Source: Pigoraptor chileana | Taxonomy: Eukaryota; Opisthokonta; Filasterea | DNA length: 47,791 nucleotides | Assembly: GCA_943704495.1 (NCBI GenBank) | Contig: CALSCR010003308.1 | Coordinates: forward strand, 1-47,791 | Direction: 5' to 3' | The notes under the pieces: generated by a model | Seen by the model: the letters and a program-made list of their open reading frames with translations, nothing else | What the model was told of the DNA's origin: nothing | The model's database searches: none | Shown here: positions 25,281-36,582 of the stretch, in pieces | Numbering within the stretch: position 1 is the first letter of the stretch | How the letters are laid out: each line of letters starts with the position of its first letter | Position numbers and translations under genes: made by a program

Positions 25281-27098
25281 TCAGAGAAACGGAAATTGTT
25301 CTTTCCACGAGGGATGCGATTGCAACACGGGCATCCCTGGCGGTCGCTTAACACCACGACCTGCTCCTCCATGCGGCGCGCCGTGGTGACCATTAGCGTG
25401 CGTGCCACGCGCGGGGGAAGCACTTGCATCCCCTGCTCCATCACCCCAGTCGACGTGCACAGGCGGATGGACGTCTGCGTTTGCACCCGGAGGCCTCGAA
25501 GGAGACATGATATGCGCCGCTGGATCAGTCGAGCCAGTTCTTGCGGGAGATGCGTTGGGTGACGATTGCGGGGCGTGTGCGCGTTCGTTCGTGTGAGGGT
25601 GTGGCGGTGGGAGATGCGCTGCTGGCACGTGACCTGGATGGTGGACGTTCGTGTGCTTGGGCGGCTTGGGTTCAACGGGCACGGCGTGCGATTGCGCATC
25701 CGAAGAATTCGCATCTTTCACAATCGTCCTTGCCATCGCCGCCGCGGTTGTTCCGGACGACTCGGAATCCACTTCTATTGCAGGACGATGTCCCACAGCA
25801 GATGTCGGAGACGGAGGGTGTTTTCCATCCCCATTCGGAGACGAGTTCACTCCTCCAAGTGGAAGTGGAGCAGGCGGCGTGTTGCGGATCACCGTGCTGC
25901 CATCGGAGCGGGCGGGCGAGGTCGTGGACGATGATTGCTGTTGTTTCTGTGCGGCCGCTGTCGGCGTGTTTGTGGACGAAGGCGGCGTAATTATGGGTTG
26001 CGTCGCCACATGCGTCTGAGTTGGCGGAGGCGAGGTCACGTGCGCAAGTTGTGCCTGCAACTGGGCCTGGAGCTGAGCCTGCTGCTGCTCAGCGACGACA
26101 AAGCGCATCTCGTATGCCTTGTACGCCTCGCCCTCTCCGACAAGCAAGGTGCGCGGTGTGCCCAGCCACTTTCCAAATATTGTTTTGACCTCACTTTCCG
26201 ACCACGAGACGTCGCGCGAGAACAAAATAACCTCCGAACGGCACATGTAGGGATCGATTCCCCGGCGCACAATATCCTCGTAGAAGAAATCAACTTGGCA
26301 GATGGTCAGCGCCGGGATGCGCGTCACACGATATCCGAGACTCACGATTGTGGACACTGCAAATTCCTTTGTGAGGCACGAGAATCCGACAGGCTCGCCG
26401 ATGACGATGACGTGGCGGGTTCGTTCGCACGCAAACACCTTCTTGAGTTCCTGCTCAGACGAAGGATGCGGCCAAGATATGATCGCAACGGATCCACCAG
26501 ACTGCTTACTCGAATACTCTTGAAAGTTCTGCGGGGCCACGTGTCCGAATACGCCCCTCTCGGGAAAACGTCCCCTTCGTGCTGAATACCAAGACGTGTC
26601 GTGCTCCTCAAACGGCTCCGACGGAACAATGTTCCCGCCAATTGCATCCCTCAGCTTGGGCATCTCGTTGAGGCGACAATTCAAAACTGCTGACAAGAGC
26701 GCGAATCCCGCCCCAAGCTCCTCGACTGGTCCCAGAGGCCGCGCACTTGGCGAGTCAGCCGGTGCGGCATTGCGTCTCAAAACGAGTTGTCGAAGTACCT
26801 CCAGCACACACGAGCAGAGTTCTCTGGTTGGGATCTCATACGACATATACTGAAAGTAGGTAAACTCGCAGCCTCTCAACAAATATCGAACAACGTATTT
26901 GTTCCTGTTTCCCTTTTCGATTGCCTCAATTGCACCGCGCAGCTCTGTGTAAGACAAACGGGAGAGGTACTCTGGCAGCTTCGGTTGGCTCAACGTGAAC
27001 CGGTCAACAAACTCCTCAAGCGACGTTATTTTTGGGGAGAAAGAGGGCCCCTGCGCCACAGAACGCGACGCAGCTGCCGACCCCTTCCCCTTCGTCAT
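25281..27098 (-). CDS. Uncharacterised protein with Pro/Thr/His-rich C-terminal half
   Basis: Intronless, 605 residues from Met at 27098; the open frame extends further upstream only through a translated (CA)n tract, so I rejected the longer start. Residues 1 to about 360 look folded: LPEYLSRLSYTELRGAIEAI, YVVRYLLRGCEFTYFQYMSY, then an alpha/beta-like segment with HVIVIGEPVGFSCLTKEF, STIVSLGYRVTRIPALTICQ, SEVILFSRDVSWSESEVKTI and TPRTLLVGEGEAYKAYEMRF. Residues from about 360 on are low-complexity (Gln run, PPPTQTH, SPARSDGS, His/Pro-rich) and end WKEQFPFL. I know no family with this layout. Consistent codon use and uninterrupted length support a real gene. A polyadenylation signal lies about 35 nt past the stop. 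Confidence 0.8.
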   Translation of the reverse strand: MTKGKGSAAASRSVAQGPSFSPKITSLEEFVDRFTLSQPKLPEYLSRLSYTELRGAIEAIEKGNRNKYVVRYLLRGCEFTYFQYMSYEIPTRELCSCVLEVLRQLVLRRNAAPADSPSARPLGPVEELGAGFALLSAVLNCRLNEMPKLRDAIGGNIVPSEPFEEHDTSWYSARRGRFPERGVFGHVAPQNFQEYSSKQSGGSVAIISWPHPSSEQELKKVFACERTRHVIVIGEPVGFSCLTKEFAVSTIVSLGYRVTRIPALTICQVDFFYEDIVRRGIDPYMCRSEVILFSRDVSWSESEVKTIFGKWLGTPRTLLVGEGEAYKAYEMRFVVAEQQQAQLQAQLQAQLAHVTSPPPTQTHVATQPIITPPSSTNTPTAAAQKQQQSSSTTSPARSDGSTVIRNTPPAPLPLGGVNSSPNGDGKHPPSPTSAVGHRPAIEVDSESSGTTAAAMARTIVKDANSSDAQSHAVPVEPKPPKHTNVHHPGHVPAAHLPPPHPHTNERAHAPQSSPNASPARTGSTDPAAHIMSPSRPPGANADVHPPVHVDWGDGAGDASASPARGTHANGHHGAPHGGAGRGVKRPPGMPVLQSHPSWKEQFPFL

Positions 27099-27214
27099 TC
27101 TTGTTGCACTTTGCAAACACTCACGAATACTTTGTGCCGATGGGAGTGGCCTAGTCCAATCCACCCATGCAGTGGACAAAGCGAGTAAGTTTATCGACCA
27201 ATGACACACACATA

Positions 27215-27255
<41 letters not shown>

Positions 27256-27623
27256 CAGTGTTGAAAAATGAGGTTGCAAATTTTAGGTTGTTCAAGTGGA
27301 TGTAGGCCGAAAACGCGCCGATCGACACAGCACTTCTGACGGTCAAGTGAACACCCGTTCAAAGTTTACGAACTCTCGGAAATCCTCAGATCACACACAA
27401 CACGCCGGGGGCTCAAATGTATGTGGACGACACATAGAAAATAGTTCGAATAGGAAATTTGTGATTGTTTTATACACAATTTAAAGGATTTGATAAGGCA
27501 GCAGACGAAACGCGCAAAACGCACACGAATAAAAAGAAGAAGAAGAAAAAAGGAAAACCAGTTTCTGTCAACGGGGGAAAAGGGCGAACATCACACACAA
27601 AACAATAAAAATTCAGCGGGATT
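27099..27623. repeat. Spacer with (CA)n between two minus-strand genes
   Basis: About 0.5 kb. (CA)n occupies about 27219-27252, immediately upstream of the uncharacterised gene, and would be (TG)n in its promoter or 5' leader. The right part is the 3' UTR of the Kazal/VWC gene. No gene is seen. Confidence 0.6.
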
Positions 27624-30016
27624 TTACGCTTGGGACTCCTCGTAGTTGTTCTGGTTCTTTGCGTCCTTGTCGTTCGAAAACGACTCAAACTTGATGCCCT
27701 CATACGCGGGCGGCGCGGTATCACTCTCAACCCTCGCATAACCATTTGTTCCAAAGATGAGCGCTGCGACCTTTGGTGCCCGTGAGCCGTTGCGAGCGCG
27801 CACGTACCTCACGACGAAAATGACAGCGGAAGCCACCACGATCGCGCCGACAGTCGAGCCAACTGCAATGGCGGCAATCATCTTCGAGTTGTTTCTATTG
27901 CTGTTGTTGCTGCGGTGCTTTCCACTGTGTTGCGAATCATCGTCATCGTGATCGTCGTCTTCAATACCATTGATCCAGCCGCCGTCCCCGCCGGACGTCT
28001 CACTGCCAAAAGGAATCGACATCGAGGCGCCGCTTATTCCCCCGAGAATAGCATCCCGGTTCTTTGCTTCGGAGCGGTTCAGCATGCGCACCAACTTGGC
28101 GGCGACCTCCTTCGCAAACGTGCCACCGGGCTGCACGTTACGCACATTAATCACGAGCGCGTCCTCGGCGGACATGGCGCAATCAATGTCCACCATGCGG
28201 TCGAGGACTCCATTGAAGAGGCTCGCGAGCCTTGCAGTAAGGGCGTTGCACATGGCGCTCGCAGTCGTGCCCGCGGGGACGGATCCGCTCACGTGAGCAC
28301 GCACGACGGCGCATGTGAAACCTTCCTTGCACAGCGCGAGAAGCTCACCAAAAAAGGTTGGTGTGGCCGTTGGTGTGTCCAGAGGGGAGACGCACACATT
28401 CTGAGTCGGACACGGCGCGACAAAGCAGGGCATTACCTCCGACGTGCAGACCATGTTATCCGGGCACTTTTTGTTTGCGTCGCAGAGCTTCTTCTTTGGG
28501 GGACACATCATCTTTGTGCACATGACCGCGCCGTCTCGGCAGGTGCACGTATTGCAGTCTGCGCGGAACGACTGACCGTTCTTGTACGTTGCTCCATTAA
28601 ACGAGCACTTGCCTACAGAGTCAGCGCCGTCGCCGGTGGTGGCGGGGCACTGCTGCTTTGCAATGCAGAGACCCTTGTGCCTGACAAGACCGCCGGGACA
28701 CTGGCAGCGCGCCACGCACATAGCCACGCACACAGTCGGCGAAAAAGCGCACGACGGCTCGCATGCGCTTCCACACTCAGTGAAGGCACGTCCCCCGGAA
28801 CAGTCCTGAAACTGCGATGGATCGTTGTTGTTAACAGAGTCCGACCCTTCGATCGACACGCACTCGGCGCAGCACTTGCCCTCGGGTATCCGATGGAGGG
28901 TTCCCGCGGGACACGGAACAGAATTGACCATGCACATCACGCCGATGCATTCGCTGGGACGCTTGGGTGCACAAATAGGGCAGCATTGGCCAGGCATGTT
29001 CACTAGAATTTCCTCGCGGGTGCACACGGGAATCTCGCACTCGTAGCAATCCACGCACTTGGGGCAGCATTCGTCCGATAATTTCAACAGTTTGCCCTGT
29101 TGGCAGATGGGAGGAAGTCCGCACTCGACATTGGCGCACGCGTTCTTCGGAGCACAGCTGAAACAGTCCCACGGAGCCTTGCCCTTACACTCGCTCATCT
29201 CGAGGCGTACGCAATTTTCATTTGCACGGCACGGAGATTCTTCGCGATCACAGCCGTGCTTTGGGGCTGGGGAGCACACGGGGCAGCAACCGCCCTCCGG
29301 GACGAGCGAGACTTCCCCCTGTCCACAGGGTTCAATGCTGCAAGGAGCGAACGTCGCACACCCATCAGGTTGGCAAAAGTGCTTCGGGCACTCAAAAGGG
29401 ACCTGAGGCATTCCACTTGAATGGTGGCGGTGGTGGTTTGGCAAAGAGGAAGGCTGTGGGACGTCCATGTCGCGCTTCTGTAGAGGAGGCGGGGGCATGC
29501 CGGATCCACCGGAGGGAAACGGCATGGGGGGCGCATCGCTGGGACCGGGCGGAAATGGCATGCCGGTGGGGTGCGGACGAGGGCGAAACTGAATCGAAGG
29601 ATCCCCCTTATTGCACATTTCCGGTGTGACAGCGACGCAATGGTGATCAAGAGGACACGGGCGCGAACACGCAGGCTCTGGAGCAGGGCACTCGCCAGGG
29701 ACGACTTTGAGAGCCTTTTTACACTCCGCCGCGCACTTGTTGGAAAACGTCATCCGAGTGACTGCACCATTAATGCCGGCGATGTCGGCGCATACGGGAT
29801 CATACAGCATTGGGCAAATGCAGTCCTCTCCGGAAACAGACGCAGCGGAAAGGGCAAGCAATGCCTGCGCAATGAACGAAAAGGGATAAAAAAACAATAT
29901 AAGACGAGAGAAAGCATATATTACAAGCAATCAATCAGAACGACCACACTTAGAGCTCCATGCGAACAAAAATCTCCCAAACGCACCAGCACTGCGAGGA
30001 TGGCTTTGCGCTCCAT
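27624..30016 (-). CDS. Type I membrane protein with Kazal-like, VWC-like and TIL-like cysteine-rich modules
   Basis: Two exons, 29987-30016 and 27624-29864; 756 residues. The intron splits the signal peptide: exon 1 encodes MERKAILAVL and exon 2 continues ALLALSAASVSGEDC. Ectodomain: Kazal-like module about 24-65 (CICPMLYDPVCADI); a Met/Pro-rich spacer; several VWC/antistasin-like units with CCPVCSP, CCPKCVDC, CCPICAP and CCAECV ends; a TIL-like module (CSGGRAFTECGSACEPSC to KGLCIAKQQC); one clear VWC (CSFNGATYKNGQSFRADCNT). Then about 110 mostly non-Cys residues near the membrane, an acidic Asp/His stretch, one TM helix about 672-697 and a short cytoplasmic tail with PPAY (about 728-731), a WW-domain ligand motif. 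Such modules suggest protease inhibition or extracellular binding, but the ligand is unknown. The in-frame Met at 29930 is intronic and was rejected. Confidence 0.88.
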
Positions 30017-31673
30017 GATGGAGACTTCACACCGCTGAATGAGATTACGAGGGCGAGCAGCGCAAAACGATATGTTCTAATAGCATAAGCAGTTACTTGA
30101 ACGAATGAGTATAACTTTTAATGTACTTTTGATACAAATGCGTCTTAGATGGACATGTGTCGTGAATAATCACACTCTAATCGCCCGGTCGTTGCGTCGC
30201 ACAGGCGGTTTCCACCCGCCCGCAATGATGACCGCAGTCTGTGACACCCCATTTTACTAGTCAGTGCGAGTTGACAGACTCGCTCGGCAAAATAGACTCA
30301 GAATCACTGCTTTTTTGCCCACATTTACCAGCTTTTCTTCAATTCATTAAGCGAGGTGTGGCGGCAAATGATAAAATTAGAACCAAAAAGGGAGCAATGT
30401 GATTGGTTGGAAATGAAGCGAGATCCCGCTTGAATTGGAGAGTAAGCCAAAAACCTCTGACGTGTCATTATGCACCGGTCCACGGGCGATGCCGTCTAAT
30501 CGCAACTGTGATCGGCCGCAAATTTCAAAAACACCGCACGAAACAGTTGTCACAAGAATTTTTTGTTGTTCATCGCTTCAGTACTGATTCACTGGCGATC
30601 GAGCCGTTGCATCTGATCCATACACGTTGAGACCCGGCCATCCAAACGTTACAGACTGATTCTCACTCCGGCGACAACTGCAAGGAAGCTGATACAGGCA
30701 GGCCAGTCACATGACTCTGTGAGCTGAAAGCCCGCACAGCCGCGTGATCATCTTCAAAGTGTTCCAGAAGGCTGGCATGGCCCGTCCATCACTGAGTAGC
30801 CCACTTCACTGAGAGCCAGCCCAGTTGGGCCCGCACAACAAAGACTGAGCAATAACAAACATCTCTTCATAGTTCCAAAAATGACTCGCCTGTTTCGGAA
30901 CCCAATAGTTTGGGTTATCAGCCCTCAAACTCCGCCGGTGCCCGCCACATAGACTGAGAGAGCCCTGGCCGTCACTACTGTCAGCAAGGGGTTCTCATTA
31001 TTGAGATCCCAACCCAGTAACCCAGACGAGTCCACTACTAAGTTAGTAACCCAGTAAGAATTGCAAGTCAGAGGGGTCTGACTGAGTAGTGTTGCCGCAT
31101 CGACCTCAGGCTTTTGTCATGATCCCCCCGCCGAGGCACCACAGAACGCGACGACGTGTGTGTGTGTGTGTGTGCGTCGGGGGGGATGCTCTTGACGTGA
31201 GCAAATTGTTCCTGGACCGAATGTGGAAACCCAGACCGGTTGTGGGTTAAAAAGTGCATTTGCGCGTATGCAGTCGGCCAGCCGGCTGACTTGGACTGAT
31301 GATTTGACTCAGCCATATTTCCATCACAACAAACCACTGATCACCACAACCGACCACAATAATCAGTGCTGTTCAAACAACTCAAAACGCAACTTTTTTG
31401 CATCCCAAAAGATAATTACTAAAACGCAAGCACATTCGCATGACATGCAGACGATACACTGGAAAGTTATCCTCAGTGCCCGTTCTCCGTGTTTACAAGA
31501 ACGGCGATAAGCACACGCCAACACCGTGTAAAAATTCGCATGTATATTTTGTGATTTGACTGCGAGATCCCATTAAGCACCAACTTTCAAAGCGGTACCG
31601 CTGAACACAGCAATTCCGATAAGGATGTGATAACCGATTACAGTTTTTTATATAAAGACTTTTGCTGGCAAGG
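30017..31673. promoter_or_regulatory. Divergent intergenic region (Kazal/VWC gene / RBCC gene)
   Basis: About 1.66 kb with no supported gene on either strand. Promoters of both flanking genes are expected here. The segment 30650-31130 repeatedly uses ACTGAG/CCAGT-type words and differs in texture from the rest, but I could not resolve it into a repeat family. A short TG run lies at 31156-31172. Confidence 0.45.
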
Positions 31674-34600
31674 ATGGAGCCCAGCGGGCAATACATCCAC
31701 ACGGACGGACAGAGTGAAGGACAGTACCACTCTCAGCACTCGCCAACAGGGCATCCTCTCTCGCCAATTGCACCGCCGGCGTTGCTCTGTCCGTACTGTC
31801 GACTCCCCTTTGTGGATCCGCGCATTTTGGAATGCAACCACTCGTTTTGCGAGCGCGATCTCATCCCGCTCGTTAAAGATGGAGGAGTGGTGTGCCCTCT
31901 ATGCAGGTGTGGGTTGTTGGTTTATTGAACAATTTTTTTGATTGATTGCTACGTGTGAGTGCTGGTTTTATACAAAACTATATAGTGTCTTTAACTAATC
32001 TTTTGTGTATCGCACTGTTGCGCACAGACACCAAACACAACTCGACGTCCATTCGACATTGCGACGGGATGATCTCTTGCTCTTTCTTTTGGAATCGCAA
32101 GATTCAACAGAGGGCACACAGTGCGAAAACTGCGAGAAGGTGAGATTCGTGTGGACTGCTGCGGCTACGGTTATATGAGTAAGCATACCCCTCAAACACT
32201 GTAAATTTGTCTACATAATAACGCAAAAATGCACAACGACGAATATCTTCCCACATTAGAATTCTGCGGAACATTTTTGCGGCACGTGCATTGCTCTTCT
32301 CTGCGAAGAATGTCGTGAAGCCACGCACTCGGCCAAGCTGTTTGCGAGGCACGAAATGGCTCCCGCATCCTCACGGAATGGCGCAATGGCGGCGTCTGTG
32401 CGTTGCCCACTCCACGACAGACCCATCGAGCTGTTTTGTCTGGAAGATTCACAGCTGCTGTGTGTGGGTTGCTTTTTGGACGGCGACCACCGCGAGCACC
32501 AGGGAAGGTGGGACTATTCATCCGTGTTATCCGTATATGGAGAAACACATTGTTCTCATTATTGTATTACGCTTAAGATCATTGAATTTGTAAGTTTCCT
32601 TTCCTGCGCACCGCCCATCGCCTTGCCTTACGACTCATTGCAATGTCCATTAAGTCCATGGGCATAGTCTAAAGTCACTCACGTGAATTTGTGTGCGTCT
32701 CTGTCCCTCTCTCTTGACCACACGCGATAGATGTGTTGACCTTGATGCTGCGCACCGAATAGCCCAAGAGAGGCTGTCGCGTTCGATCGAAACGGTCGCC
32801 GATCTCGCAGAGGCTGTGAGAAACGCGATCGTCTCTCTCAGAAGATTAAAGGTATGTGCTGTTCATGTCATCGGGTAATGCGTTGCATTCCATACATAAT
32901 GGACAGGTTATGTGCAGATGCTTATCTTATTTGTTTTTTGTCGCAAATGTTTTTGTTTTCTTGTTCTTTCGAGATGGCGTCATTGGTCTCATTTGCTGTT
33001 TTGCTGTCCCTCCCAAGTTATATATGTGTGTGGGAATAGTGGATCTTACATGATCCGTCGACTCATTGTTGAATATGCCTTTGTTTTGTGTTTTACATTG
33101 TCGCATCATTTGAATGTGCAAATTTTCATATTAATACGCAGTCTGAGACAGAAGACAACATGCGCCGATCGCACTCGCAAGTGGATCGCCTGTGCGACGA
33201 GCTCATGGCACGCATTCGCGCGTGTAAGGTGTGTGCGTGTTGCAAACAAGTCAGACGTGTGTTTGTGTTGGTATTAGTATAGTGTGCTGTTAGTATAGTG
33301 TGCTGTTAGTATAGTGTGCTGTTAGTATAGTGTGTTTGTTTGTGCTGTGTGTGTGTGTGTATGCGCGCGCTCGTGTGTGCATGTGTGCGTGCTCGTGTGT
33401 GTGTTTGTTAATATATTGTGTTTGTTTGTGCTGTGTGTGTGCGTGTACGCTCGTGTGTGTGTTTGTTTGTTCGAGATGTTTCTGTATTTGTTGGCACAAT
33501 GCGTGGTGTGGTGTGGTGTGGCGGGTATATGCGTACATGTGCGCACGTCGACTGTCTGCAAGAAGTGCAATTGGCCAATTCGCAACGCACGTGCCGTCAC
33601 GTGCACAGCATTCCACTGCATATTGACACGGCCAAAATCTCCGCATTTGGTGATTTCCCTCTGCAATTGTCCCCCCTCTCTACTTCTCTGGGCACAGGAG
33701 AGCCTTTTGTCTGACGTGAAGGGCCAACGGGACCGCAAATCGGCCGCATTTGACTCGCAACTCATGCAGTTGGAGTCGCTTCTCCCCAAGATCGAGCTTG
33801 CCCTGGCCGCATGCGAGCATGTAACGCACGTAACAAACGCAACACACGCGATACACGCGCAAACAAACGGCAACCAGGCGAGTGACGCGGGGAGAAGAAG
33901 AACCGAGTCGATGCGCTCCCTATCTCTCTCCATGCACGACGACGACGGGGATCGCCGTTTGAGCTTGGGTGGACTGAATTCTGCAACAGCGGCAACAACG
34001 CCCGTTCGCCGTCCGCGATTGCTTGAAATATATCGTCCGCTCATCGAGCGTCTCGACGGTGTCTGCGGCCTGTCATGCGGCTTAATTCCGTCCGAGAGCT
34101 CGAAAATTGTGTGCGACGCAACGGAGGAATTTGGCAAGGCACTTTCGCCCGTGATTGCTTTGGTGGACGGCGATGCGTTGTTGCCGTCGGGTGTGTCTTC
34201 GGCGTCCCGATTCGACGGCCTGCATGGGCACGGGTCACACACACACACACATGCACACCCTCACACACAAAACCACAATCACGCCGCGCAGTCGATTGGT
34301 GGGGACGCCGGTGCGGGACAAAAGGCCATAGGAAGGCAGAGCACGTCACACATTGAGAGCGTGGCCGTCGGTCGCATTGTGGCATCGGAATTTGGATACG
34401 ACGGCATGTCCCAGATTGAAAACGTCCTCCAGAACCACATTGCGAGCGTGCAACAACAGCAGCACGGAAAGCATTTGAGCGGACACGCGCACACAACACA
34501 CTCTCCAATGCGCACCCAAAAGTCGTCTGGGCAGCTTGTGGGGGCGAGCGGGTCGCCCGTAACCATGTCGTCTCCTCCGGCTTCGTCGTCTCATCACTCC

Positions 34601-36582
34601 GTCGGTGGCGCATCAACAACGTCGCCGCAAGCGTCCGATGGGCGCGGTGCGAGTGCGCAGTCCCCACAGTCGAGGAAGAAAAGCGCAGTTGCGATGGCGT
34701 CGGATGGCGCGGAGAGGCGTGCCAGTGAACCCTCTCCCTCGTCGAATGTGCACAAGGCGAACATGGCTAGTAAGGACAGGCGTAAGAGCAGTGAGGCTGT
34801 CACCGCCGCGACACGTGATATGGGCGCATCTGCGTTGTGTGTTGAACTTGGTGATGGTCTGTCTCAAAGGGAGAATATGTCGGTTGTGTCTGCGTCTGCA
34901 TCTTCTGCGTGTGAAATCACTCACGGAATGCGAGAGCCTATATCGCACTTTGTGGTGGATGAGGCGAGCGACTCTGTGACGCACGGCACTGCGCAGGGGC
35001 CGGATGCATCGGCGCGACATGGGGGACATGCTGTCATGCACGGTGGAGATGGATCCGCGCACGCACACACACACCTGCAACACCAGCATCAGCATCAGCA
35101 GTCGCAACAACATATGCACTCTAACGGTGGCAGTGGGAAGGCACAGGGACCTGCGTGGATTGGTGATTACTCGCACATTAGCCCCGGAAGTAGCCTGAAT
35201 GGCAACAGCAGCATGGGCTTGCTGAATGGTAGTGGCGGCGGAATGGGCCTTCTTAATGGAAGCGGAGGCACTGGTTCGATTCCCCACGGGTCCATGCGGC
35301 GTCGCGTCAACAGCACGTCGCTGGATCCGATCGGTGCGGGACTGGGACTCGAGTCTGTGTTTGCTGAGCACGTGGGCCAGTTTGGCGCGTTCATGGACCG
35401 CACGCAAACGCGCATTGTGTCACTGCGGGCGACCGTGCAGGAACTGCATCGTGACATCACAAAGAGAAAGTGTCAGCCCCGTGCCGCACAGGTGCGTGTG
35501 CGTGTGTGTGTGTTGTGTGGGCTTGTTTTTTTTTTGGTTGTTTGGCCTTCTGCTTCTGTTTTTAGATTTTGTATTTCTTGCGAACTGGTACATCCTGCTG
35601 CTTGAATTTTTGAGATGTCATACCGCACTCACTTACCGCACGAGTGTGTGCGGCCGCAATGCGCATGTTTGTGCAATGTGTACACGAATTTGTGGTTGTA
35701 TTGTAACTCACTTGTGAATTGATCACTCTCCCTTTCCTTCTCCTTACCTTCCTTACTCATTTACACACCCACACCCACGCCCACACCCACACACCCACAC
35801 CCACACACAACACACAACACACGTGTAAAACTGTAGATTTTGGAGGCTGTTGGCGAATGTCGATCTCTTGAATCTGAGATAGAGATGCAATCTTCGGCAA
35901 GCAAGCGGCTGTTTCCGGTATTTCAGGATATGTGGTCGGCGCGGTTGGCGGCGCTGGCTAATGAGCAGCAGCAGGTGTGTATGCGTGCGGATCCATGCAG
36001 TGCACGCCGCAATTTTGATCGATTTGCGGACGATTGCTTTGTGTGTATATGCTTGTGTGCGTGTGGGTGTGTGTGAGTGTGAGTGTGCGTATGTATAATG
36101 TGTGTGTAATTTGATGTGGTTTTTTCCCGCAATCGCCGGACATTAATTGAACCATCCCACAAATCTCCACGCAGTTCAATCGCCAGCAAGACATGCTCGC
36201 AACATCCCGCGATGAGAACACGCAGCTGTCGCAAGTTCTTCTGAACATCCAGGCATTTGCACAATCCGGCATCATTGGCATGGGCGGCACATCGGGACCC
36301 AATCCACAACAACTGCAAGCACTCTTACAGAGCAACGGCTTTGTGTCGACGAGTGCGGCGGCGGCGGCCATGCTGGAGGAGCAATGGCACAACGAGAATG
36401 GGAATGTAACGGCCATACTCGAACGCATTCGCGTGCTCAATCCGGACTCCCGCCAGCGGTTGGAGTCGATTCGCCTGGCGAGCGAGCTGCGGCAGAACGA
36501 GCAGAGCCTGATGAACAACGGTATGGAGGAGACGCTGCGGGAGACGAGGACGAAACTGAGAAAGACACAGGATGCGCAGTAG
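31674..36582 (+). CDS. RBCC (TRIM-like) protein: RING, two B-boxes, coiled coil, long disordered region
   Basis: Eight exons: 31674-31906, 32028-32139, 32260-32507, 32731-32851, 33142-33228, 33698-35491, 35837-35974, 36175-36582; 1046 residues, all GT-AG with matching phases. RING at 39-77: C39, C42, C54, H56, C59, D62, C74, C77, so ligand 6 is Asp instead of Cys. B-box 1 at 110-146 (CENC, CGTC, CEEC, H138, H146); B-box 2 at 164-195 (CPLH, C175, D178, CVGC, H192, H195). Coiled-coil segments follow (DAAHRIAQERLSRSIETV; SQVDRLCDELMARIR; ESLLSDVKGQRDRK). A long Ser/Gly/His-rich region comes next, then C-terminal helices with a UBA-like stretch (LLQSNGFVSTSAAAAAMLEE, then NGNVTAILERI). No SPRY/B30.2 domain. 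Predicted RING-type ubiquitin ligase; substrate unknown. Confidence 0.9.
33275..33334 (+). repeat. 16-bp tandem repeat, about 4 copies, followed by a TG-rich block
   Basis: Unit TAGTATAGTGTGCTGT starts at 33275, 33291, 33307 and 33323 and lies in the intron 33229-33697 of the RBCC gene. It runs into TG-rich sequence up to about 33475. Long Cys/Val frames through this block are artefacts. Confidence 0.85.
34232..34283 (+). repeat. Coding CA-type repeat giving a His-rich segment
   Basis: Within the large RBCC exon a (CA)n-like run is in frame and encodes HTHTHAHPHTQNHNH. A second His/Gln-rich segment is at about 35057-35120. These look like intragenic expansions of the same dinucleotide that fills the introns. 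Confidence 0.7.

Noticed and set aside
27915-29006. 363-codon plus-strand ORF opposite the Kazal/VWC gene
   Set aside because: The minus strand has a coherent Cys-module protein with signal peptide and TM; the plus-strand frame is an Arg/His/Ala-rich shadow.
33332-33697. In-frame 5' extension of the large RBCC exon through Val/Cys repeats
   Set aside because: It is translated TG microsatellite within an intron; a GGGCACAG acceptor at 33697 joins the preceding exon in phase.
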